Shown here: positions 56,701 through 64,000 of the stretch, in pieces | How the letters are laid out: each line of letters starts with the position of its first letter | Numbering within the stretch: position 1 is the stretch's first letter | Source: Amyloporia xantha | Taxonomy: Eukaryota; Basidiomycota; Agaricomycetes; Polyporales; Adustoporiaceae | Direction of reading: 5' to 3' | Assembly: GCA_036971615.1 (NCBI GenBank) | Contig: JAYKKR010000009.1 | Span: 1-64,000 of the forward strand | DNA length: 64,000 nucleotides | Program-made: the position numbers and the translations under genes | Notes under the pieces: generated by a model | Database searches by the model: none | What the model saw: the letters and a program-made list of their open reading frames with translations, nothing else | Told to the model about the DNA's origin: nothing

Positions 56701-57275
56701 CCGCACCCCAACCTCCCGAAGTCACGCCGGTTCGAAGAACCCATCCGCCCACTTCTCCACCCGATGCAGCGGCATGCGGCGATGCGTCAACTGCAGGCAG
56801 TCCTCGCAATACACGGGGCGCCCAAAGCATTCCAAGCAGCGCCAATCGCCATGCGCATCAGCGCATTTGCTGCATCGTCTCTCACCTGGTGGAGCTTCTA
56901 GCTCGATGATGTGGCTTAGATACACATCGCGAAGTGGAAGCCATTCGCGCATAAAGTCGTTCTGCGACTGCCCCGCCTTCGGCGTTGACATTGAGCGACC
57001 CAAATAAGGCGACGGTACTCACCTTGTGCAGACTCTTCATCGGCATCACATCGTCAAACACCACATGCTCCTGCATCGGGTTCGGAATATGCGTCATGAG
57101 ACGCGGCTTTAGAGGGGGATTTCGACGGCGATCTTGATGCGCTTGTCGGCACATGCGCACGCGGTAGCGGTGCTTCCTTGGGAACGTATGTGACGGTGCC
57201 TCTTGCAGTTCGCCGTTCTTCGCGACGCACGAACACCGCATCGCCACTGACATGTTGCTTCTTCGTGCGGGCCAT
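53715..57275 (-). CDS. KDZ transposase with CxC2-type cysteine clusters (element B), one internal stop
   Basis: MARTKKQHVSGDAVFVRREE starts at 57275. A basic SPSKSPSK region is followed by the Cys/His cluster (CSKCADAHGDWRCLECFG..., about 56740-56880). A TGA at 56722-56724 stands where element A has the Trp codon of SPAWLND. Beyond it the frame stays open: MGLYPGSTKRPRTAFTF, LDDFLLTNKECKTSGM, DHRAVNQANADRHNLEATG, HGFFMPHAVVDFQKGER, LLVMYDIMCQYGINLM, HVHGHQDTCFPRYSPNF and IDGEVIETLWAPLNLIS. The helical C-terminus ends at 53715. Introns match element A. Apart from the TGA I see no break in the core, so this copy is close to intact. Confidence 0.9.
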
Positions 57276-57550
57276 GGCCGTATCACTGCGGACAGATGAC
57301 AATTGGCTTATTGTGATCCATGACAGCTTCCTTTTCATACTGAATGGCGATCTCTCACGCCCCTGCCTCCTGATCCCTTATCAACAACGGATCATATCCA
57401 CGCGATCACCTTCAGATACTTGGCCGATGCTTATCTCCGACGGATCTTCGCCATGACCTTCCCTCGAGGCGATCACCCGATCCACCATCGACTCCTCAAA
57501 TTCGCCTTGCATTTTGCCTTGGCCTACCAACCCATTCACCCCACGGCGCA
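57276..57550. promoter_or_regulatory. Shared divergent promoter KDZ|c (element B)
   Basis: 275 bp between start codons, the counterpart of 16438-16695 in element A. Confidence 0.5.
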
Positions 57551-58305
57551 ATGGCTCTCGCCTTGAAGAATCGCGAACAGTCCCTCTCCAGCCTCATCGC
57601 TATCAACCGCCGACTGATCTCATACTATGCCTGGCGCTGCGAGCAGGCGCTAGCGACCATCATGTCTGTCGCCGCCGGTAGAGACAAGGTGGCTGGCTTC
57701 GACATCACCTTGGCGCGGTGGGAGATTGGCCTCCGCATGGAAATGGTAAGCTTCGCCTTCCCCAACGTGTCTGCTCTGACGCTCAGCAGGAAGCCCTTCG
57801 CGACTGCCTTGGCCGCCTCGCCCTCGTCGGCGTCACCGACGTCGAGCTCCCCGACGTCGTCCGCAAGATCAGCGACGCCACCGTCTTTGGGGCCGTCCCA
57901 CGGATCCACGTCCTCGAGATACAGCCGTTCACGCCGCTCGCCTCGCCGCCATCCTTGCAGCTACAGAAGCTGCGCACAGAAACCGAGCCCGCGTGGTGGA
58001 CTTGGCCAGACGACCCTCCCAGTCACCTTCCAGCATGGTGGAAGTATCCACTGCATGACAGAGTAAGTCGCCACCCCGCTCCCACCTTTTCAACACATTC
58101 ATTCACATAAATTGCATCGATTGCCGCATAGCGTCGCGGCGACACCTATCAAGTCAACTACCGCGATATGAGAGCGGTCAGCCATCGATTGGATGACGTC
58201 GAACGCCTGGTCACCCGCTTCGCCGAGAGCCGCCATCGCGATGCCGGCGACCTCACAAGGATGTTGGACGCCTTCAAAGAGGTGCTGTTGCCAGATGAGG
58301 AGTGA
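57551..58305 (+). CDS. Gene c (element B): small Trp-rich accessory protein, intact
   Basis: Three exons. Exon 1 (MALALKNREQSLSSLIAINR) contains ISYYAWRCEQAL, matching the FRYRAWRMEQAI helix of c1. Exon 2 has VELPDVVRKISDATVFGAVP, IHVLEIQPFTPL and WWTWPDDPPSHLPAWWKYP, the diagnostic Trp-rich signature. Exon 3 is a predicted coiled coil (RAVSHRLDDVERLVTRFAESR) ending EVLLPDEE at 58305. All frames close with introns at about 57746-57789 and 58063-58131. The domain matches nothing I know. Conservation of this gene beside KDZ in both elements, despite strong nucleotide divergence, suggests selection for an element function. Confidence 0.7.
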
Positions 58306-60300
58306 GACCGGGTCTCTGCGCGCCATGTCGTAGGTGGATCTCGCCGTCGTCTGTATGTATTTCTTGTCGCTGCCTTTATGAGCACGAGTGCATGACGTCC
58401 CCAGCGTCTCCCATTTGTTCAATGGACCTTGTCTTTAAGCGGCTGAATCACATTACCATCCAATCATGTGGATGGCGATGCGATTCAGACGCTTAACTTC
58501 GGGGTAGCATTGACGAATGGCCGAGCTCGAGGACGCCAGCAAATCATGCTCTTTGGACATCGCGCCATGTCAAAGGTGGGTGTTTTCAGGTGGCGTATGT
58601 ATCCGTTTCGTCTGCGCGGTGAGTGCATAAATGCATGACGTCCTTCTGCGCCAGCCAATTCTTCAATGGCCTTGGTATTCAAGCAGCTGAATCGGATGGC
58701 CATCCAACAATGGTTGGATGGCGATTCGATTCAGATGCTTTGATCCAGGGTAGCATTGAAGAATCATGCAGGTCGAGAACGCCAGCACATCACGCCGGCT
58801 GCGCACCATGTGCCTCGCCTGCGCGCGCCATGCACGGCGCCATCGGATGGCGCATATTGCCGCTGAACGAGGCGGCTTCATCTATGACCTTCGGAGCCAC
58901 AGGTATGCGGCTCTGAAGAGCATAGATGAAGGCGCCCTGTCTGGCGAGCCATAGCGCCATCTCCCAACAGTGAGCATGAGCGCGCCATGCACGGCGCCAT
59001 CGGATGGCGCATATAGCCGCTAACGAGGCGGCTTCGTCTATGACCTTCGGAGCCACAGGTATGCGGCTCTGAAGAGCATAGATGAAGGCGCCCTGTCTGG
59101 CGAGCCATAGCGCCATCTCACGGTGAGCATGAGCGCGCCATGCATGGCGCCATCGGATGGCGCTCATCGCTGCCGGACAGCGCAACTTCCATCTGTGGCC
59201 CTCCGAGCCGCAGGTATGCTGCTCCGAGTGACACAGAGGAAGGCGCCCTGTCTGGCGAGCGATAGCTCCATCTCCCAACAGCGAGCATCAGCGCGCATGC
59301 ACTTCGCCATCGGATGGCGCCCGTTTCCGCCGGACAAGGCCCATTTGACTTATGTCCTTCTGAGCCACAGGTATGCGGCTCGGAGGAACATAAGTCAGGT
59401 CTTCCTGTCTGGAGTCTGACTCTCTAACGTGAGTTTCAAATTTATGGTCTGCATGGATGCGGGATTCATGCAAGGCGCTGTTGGATAAAGCCATTAACTC
59501 CTTGCTCTCTACGTTCACCAGTGGAATCGAGTTGCCCTCTGCGCCATGAGTACTCCGGATGCAGCTGAATTGTCCATCAGCATCAGGGGTACTCTCAAAA
59601 CGTGGACGGTGATTCGATTCCTCTGGGTGACCCAGGGTAGCAAGGATGAAATGGCCCCGTCCAACAGCGCCAGCACATCATAACACCTGCGTGCCATACG
59701 CCTCACAATGTGGCAGGCAAGGTACGTGGCGCATGGTTGCATAGTGCGTCTGGACATGGTGGCGCCATGATTCCATAGCGCATGCTGCCGCTGGAGATGG
59801 CCATTGGATCTGTGTCCCGCAGAGGGTCCAGACAGCTGGATCCTTTGAAGGACACATATCAGATGGCCCAGTCTCTGCGCGTGTCTTGGGTTGGGCGAGA
59901 ATATGTATTAGATGCTGGTAGGTGGGTAGATCCAGTTCAAATGACCTTAGCGTACATGAAATATGTGTAGCGGTAGAATATAGCACGATGCTGCCGCTTG
60001 AGATGGCCATTGGATCTGTGTCCCACAAAGGGTCCACACAGCTGGATCCTTTGAAGGACACATGTAAGATGGCCCTGTCTCTGCGCGTGTCTTGGGTGGG
60101 GTGTATGGAGCCGTCGGAAATGGCCAATCAGTCCTTGCGCTTTGAATTGTAGTCACACCACTGACCTGACCACACACGAAACGTCGTGATGAATGACAGA
60201 TTGCAAAGCCTAATGGATGGCGAGGCATTATTATTATTATACATACAGCATGAGATTTATTGAAATGCATATAATTAAAGCGTAGAAAAGGAAACAATAG
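58306..60300. repeat. Array of long imperfect hairpins (element B)
   Basis: No coding gene. At least eight units fold back on themselves, in three families: 58411-58520, 58655-58764 and about 59550-59670; four units of about 150 bp between 58822 and 59420; and 59790-59870 with 60000-60080. In the second family the stem sequences change on both arms together while the loop acaggtatgc is conserved. A short ATT microsatellite lies at about 60227-60240. The four-unit block also contains gccatcggatggc palindromes. It may encode structured or small RNA, or act as DNA cruciforms. Confidence 0.8.
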
Positions 60301-60309
60301 GGCGGAATA

Positions 60310-61029
60310 TACTACTTCAAGGCGAGAATATACCACGATAATATGGCGCAGTCGGCCGCGCCGTGTCTACAGGCTATATTATAGCCCTCGGCCGACACTA
60401 CTTGCAGGCGAGAATATACCACGATAATATGGCGCAGTCGGCCGCGCCGTGTCTACAGGCTATATTATAGCCCTCGGCCGACACTACTTGCAGGCGAGAA
60501 TATACCACAGAAATATGGCGCAGTCGGCCGCGCCGTATCTAAAGGCTATATTATAGCCCTCGGCCGACACTACTTCAAGGCGAGAATATACCACGATAAT
60601 ATGGCGCAGTCGGCCGCGCCGTGTCTACAGGCTATATTATAGCCCTCGGCCGACACTACTTGCAGGCGAGAATATACCACAGAAATATGGCGCAGTCGGC
60701 CGCGCCGTATCTAAAGGCTATATTATAGCCCTCGGCCGACACTACTTGAAGGCGAGAATATACCGCAGAAATATGGCGCAGTCGGCCGCGCCGTATCTAA
60801 AGGCTATATTATACCCTCTCGGCCGACGCTACTTGAAGGCGAGAATATACCAGGGAAATATGGCGCACTCGGCCGCGCCGTATCTACAGGCTATATTATA
60901 CCGTCTCGGCCGACCCTGCACTGCAGGCTATAGCGATGGCGTCGGCCGACGTCCGCTCTCCTTACTAAGTAATAAAAATTTCACCCATATCTCTCCCTAT
61001 AGAGTAGGCTATAATGACTGAATGGGCTC
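60310..61029. repeat. Right terminal inverted array of element B
   Basis: Seven units with gtcggccgcgccgt (the last one ctcggccgcg) starting at 60351, 60437, 60523, 60609, 60695, 60781 and 60868, 86-87 bp apart. They are the reverse complement of the left array. The palindrome at 60940-60951 and the end TGACTGAATGGGCTC follow. Confidence 0.92.
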
Positions 61030-62581
61030 TGGCCTCCTCCACAACACTAGTCGTCCAAGTCTGAGTGCGTAATGGTGAAGGCTTTGGATCTTCAAGCCTG
61101 TCGGCTGGACAGCGACATTTTGGACATGTACCATACTTGGAGCAAGTCACAAGACATTGCTCGGGATAGTCGGCCACATATGCAGCCAAGATTGGATAGA
61201 CTCGCCGAATGGCACCATCTCCGCCTGTCATCTCAACCCCCTGCTTGCCGGCCTTCAATAACGGAGAAAGAATATGGCGCATTGACTCGTGAAAGAGTCG
61301 CTGATTGCGTGCACGCTGCTCTTGCTGTGTCAGCTTGCTTCGCGAGATTTTGTCCACCGAAAGATAGCCCAGCAAGACACAGGCATGCTGAGACGGCTTG
61401 CGACGAATGGATTTAGGCAGGTTGCCAAGAGTGAGATAGATGGGATATGCGGATTTGCCTCCCGTGAATTGTGTCAGCTGTGTCTTGTCTGTCGCTATAA
61501 TCAAAGGCGCCAGTGTGGCACCAGGCGGAAGACAACTCTGAATTTCTCGGTCAATACGTAATGATTCACATATCAAAAGGAATACTCACTTGTACAGCGT
61601 GCCACCATGAGCCTGTCCACATCTCATTGTAAATCCTGTTGGTCCGACTTGCATCAGAGAATATCTTCTTCGGCTTGTAGACCATGTGTTTCGCTAGCCC
61701 AGGATCTCCCCATAGACATCGCACAGCTTCCACAATGTCTCTGTGACGAATGACATGAATTTCCTGAGGACGGTCTTTGAAGGCCAAGTGCTTCACATGC
61801 CACTTCCCCGCACGATCAGGTATACTGTCGACAATCTGATTGAGGGCCCGAGTGTTCTCGTAGGAGAGACCCAGCTTTTCCTTAACCTGTCTCCCCATGT
61901 GTTACATCTTTGCCACAAAGAATAGAGGGAAAGGAGACGTACACCAGGGATAGCCAACAAGCAATTGAAGGCATTGTGGCCGGGGTTGTCCTTGATCATC
62001 CAATTTGCAATACGCCAGTCCATCTCCGAGTTGAATGGATAGAAGAAGCCCCTGTCTTTCTCTCCGGAATCTGAGTCGGTGTCTTCATCAACATCCATTC
62101 TATCCTCCTCTGCATCTTGCCCGAAAGACTTCCGCCATCTCTCATGAAGATTGTCATTCATGCGAATGACCTTGGCTGCCCCAGAGTAGACATCCTCCAC
62201 TCGAGAATCCTCATCATCATCCAGAACACGGGTTTGGGCAGCACGAGAGCCATGAGCGAGAGTGGATGGACCAGGGCCTGCCTGTCCGATAGCAGGGTTC
62301 TCCAAAGGGATGAAATGGAATAGATCATTCTCTTCAGATATCTCCTCCATGACATCCGCAACGTCTTCATCTTCATCGGTCTGTGCTTGTCCAACATCCA
62401 CATCTGCCACCAATTCCATGGGTCCCCCCTCCCCTTCCAAGTCCAGTGGGCCGAGGTCCGCAAGCTTTCCACGACGATACCAAGAACATGAGCGGGAACT
62501 GGTGAGATGCGAATTGCAACCTTTTCTAGTAGAGAAATACCGGCCACAAGCAGGACAAATGCAGTTGTCCAGGATATCCAT
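61030..62581 (-). CDS. Plavaka transposase, N-terminal part (split by element B)
   Basis: MDILDNCICPACGRYFSTRKG starts at 62581 with a C2HC-like zinc finger, then a long acidic linker (about 62450-62040). Introns lie near 61895-61940 and 61567-61595. Family segments follow: EKLGLSYENTRALNQIVDS, EAVRCLWGDPGLAKHM, DKTQLTQFTGGKSAYPIYLT, IRRKPSQHACVLLGYLS, GDGAIRRVYPILAAYVADYP and CLVTCSKYGTCPKCRCP. The frame meets element B at the TGGCCTCC duplication. The open frame upstream of 61576 that seems to run into 60965 includes element B sequence. With 37059-38596 it makes a complete-looking Plavaka transposase gene. Confidence 0.9.
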
Positions 62582-62799
62582 AGAGGAATGATGTCGAGGG
62601 GTTTCGGAAGAGGCTCAGTCATCAGGTTCACACTGATTAGAATAGAGATAACATTGATCGCGATTTTCTCTCCCGTAGCTTGATAAGCAACTAGTATAAT
62701 TGTATTAGATCCATTCCTATCATTTCGTAGTCGTAACACTACACCTACACAACAAGAAAAATGCATTCTAGGGCCTCATCTTCTACTCTTCTATACCAC

Positions 62800-64000
62800 A
62801 CTCACACCTTCCCTTCCCTTCCCTGGATGCCAGCGGGCCGAAATGAACGTGAACGTCTGGGTAGACAGTCAATAAAGGACCAACAGGCCAGCAGGTCGTA
62901 AGGAACAGCGGGGTGGAGAGAGGCAGGGTAGACGGCCGGCGGGGCAGAGAGATGAGCGTCCGGGCGCAGCGACGAGCGTTGGCGTGCAGGGACGACCCAT
63001 GGGGTGGAGAGACGGACGTCAGCGTGCAGAGACGACCGGCATGCTGGAGAGATGACCAGCAGGGGAGGGGGGGTAGAATCAAGTGGCAGGGGTGGAATTG
63101 AGATGCAGGGGCCCGAATCGAGGTGCAGGGGCTCGGATTGAGCGGCAGGGAGTTGGCACCAACGACGGGGGTCTGAATCGACCAGCGGGGGCTCGATTCG
63201 AGCAGCAGGAGCTTGAGGCAAGGGGCTGGGGCTTGATTCGAATAGCGGGGGCTTGAGTCGAGTGGCGGGGCGTCGAATCGACCGGCGGGGACTCGATTCG
63301 AGCAGCGAGGGCTTATATTGAGCGGCAGGGGCTCGATTCGAATAGCGGGGGCTTGAGTCGAGCAGCGGGTGCTCGACTCGAGCGGCAGGGGCGCGATTCG
63401 AGTCGCGGGGCGTCGAATCGAATTCGAGTTGCGGGGCGTAGGTACCGACGGCGGGTATAGTCGTGTGGCGGGGCACATCGACGAGTGTTGGTGGCCTGAG
63501 TCATGGAATCGAGCGGCGGGGGGTAGGCACCGATGGGTGGCCCTCGAATCGAGCGGCGTAGGCTTGGGGCGAGAGGCAGGCGCTCGTCAACATTGAGCCT
63601 GAGCTGGTGTACTTACCTGAGCTCCCTTCCAAATCATGCCACTTCCAATCTCTCACTCTGTCCCTGCTCCCTCGAGTAGCAACGAGCGGTGAGGTGCACA
63701 AACTACCGTGGGGTGGACGAACAAGCGTCGAGGTGCAAAACGAGCATTGGGGTGCGAGACGAGCGTCGGGCAGCAGCAACGGACGGCGGAGTGGAGAGAC
63801 GAGCGTCGGGGTGGAGCGACAGACGGCGGGGTTCCCGAACGACCAGCAGGGTGGAGAGACGAGTTGGGGAGGGTCAGGATCGATGGTGAGGGCTCGGGAA
63901 CAGTCACAAGAGCGGACACCCAGCGAGGCGATGCTGGAAGGGCGGAGCGACGGCTGATGGGCGGGAGTTGGACCGCGAATCGATGCGCGGCGGCTCGAAT
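62800..64000. repeat. GC-rich degenerate minisatellite
   Basis: Positions 63060-63600 are built from units of about 30 bp of the form gcgggggcttgagtcgagtg / gcaggggctcgattcgag. Positions 62900-63060 and 63690-63900 use units such as gagagacgagcgtcggggtg. Long ORFs in all frames follow from the repetition and are not reported as genes. The block is cut by the window end. Confidence 0.75.

Larger units (their letters stand above)
38597..61029. mobile_element. Element B: 22.4-kb KDZ DNA transposon carrying TET/JBP and accessory genes
   Basis: Left end ACACCATACAGTCAC, right end TGACTGAATGGGCTC. The target duplication TGGCCTCC is at 38589-38596 and 61030-61037. The palindrome CGTCGGCCGACG lies at 38674-38685 (77 bp in) and 60940-60951 (78 bp in). 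Terminal tandem arrays of 86-87-bp units are in inverted orientation. Gene order is a(-) b(+) f(-) TET(+) KDZ(-) c(+), then a hairpin array. This is the reverse complement of element A's core, without a second a|b pair. Without the Gypsy insert (45064-49326) it is about 18.2 kb. It is dense in TGGCG/CGCCA and comparatively poor in CGCG. Confidence 0.93.

Overview
The window comes from a fungal nuclear genome, most likely an agaricomycete basidiomycete. Genes have many short GT-AG introns. The transposase families are those expanded in mushrooms (KDZ, Plavaka, basidiomycete Gypsy and Copia), and TET/JBP-type dioxygenase genes sit beside KDZ transposases. I see no rRNA, tRNA or conserved housekeeping gene; almost everything is mobile DNA, nested several layers deep.

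Layout. 1-4310: a decayed fragment of an element gene, then a gene of a basidiomycete-expanded family of unknown function. 4311-35164: a gag-only Copia element (TSD GTAAT) holding a complete young Copia element (5698-34926, TSD CAGAG, LTRs identical by eye). That Copia element's polyprotein is split by a 23.4-kb DNA transposon, 'element A' (8284-31719, 8-bp TSD TCAACAGC). 35165-37058: no recognisable gene. 37059-62581: a Plavaka transposase gene split by a second giant transposon, 'element B' (38597-61029, 22.4 kb, 8-bp TSD TGGCCTCC). Element B contains a 4.3-kb gag-only Gypsy-type LTR element (45064-49326) inside one of its genes. 62800-64000: GC-rich degenerate minisatellite.

Elements A and B are related and are the main result. 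Both begin ACACC.T.CAGTCAC and end TGACTGAAYGGGCTC. Both carry a CGTCGGCCGACG-type palindrome 77-78 bp inside each end, and long terminal regions rich in GGCCGA boxes; three of the four ends show tandem units of 86-87 bp. They share six gene families arranged as three head-to-head pairs: (a|b) an exon-repeat 'SPI' protein and a Zn2Cys6-plus-coiled-coil protein; (c|KDZ) a small Trp-rich protein and a KDZ transposase with CxC2-type cysteine clusters; (TET|f) a TET/JBP 2OG-Fe(II) dioxygenase and a large HMG-like, coiled-coil and acidic protein. Element A has a second, inverted a|b pair at its other end and a tandem duplication of c. Element B has an array of long covarying hairpins there instead.

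A reasonable inference is that KDZ cuts and pastes. The Zn2Cys6, HMG-like and SPI proteins could be element-specific DNA-binding or architectural factors, and TET/JBP could keep the CpG-rich element unmethylated. In line with this, each element is saturated with its own CpG-containing word: TCGCG/CGCGA in A, TGGCG/CGCCA in B, TCGAAG in the Gypsy insert. Several genes carry lesions (Trp codon to stop in TET of A and in KDZ of B; many 1-nt frame changes at homopolymers), which bear on autonomy and on assembly quality. The KDZ-TET/JBP association is already known from mushroom genomes; the complete multi-gene element with defined ends, its accessory families, the terminal box spacing, the signature words and the hairpin array are what I would follow up.
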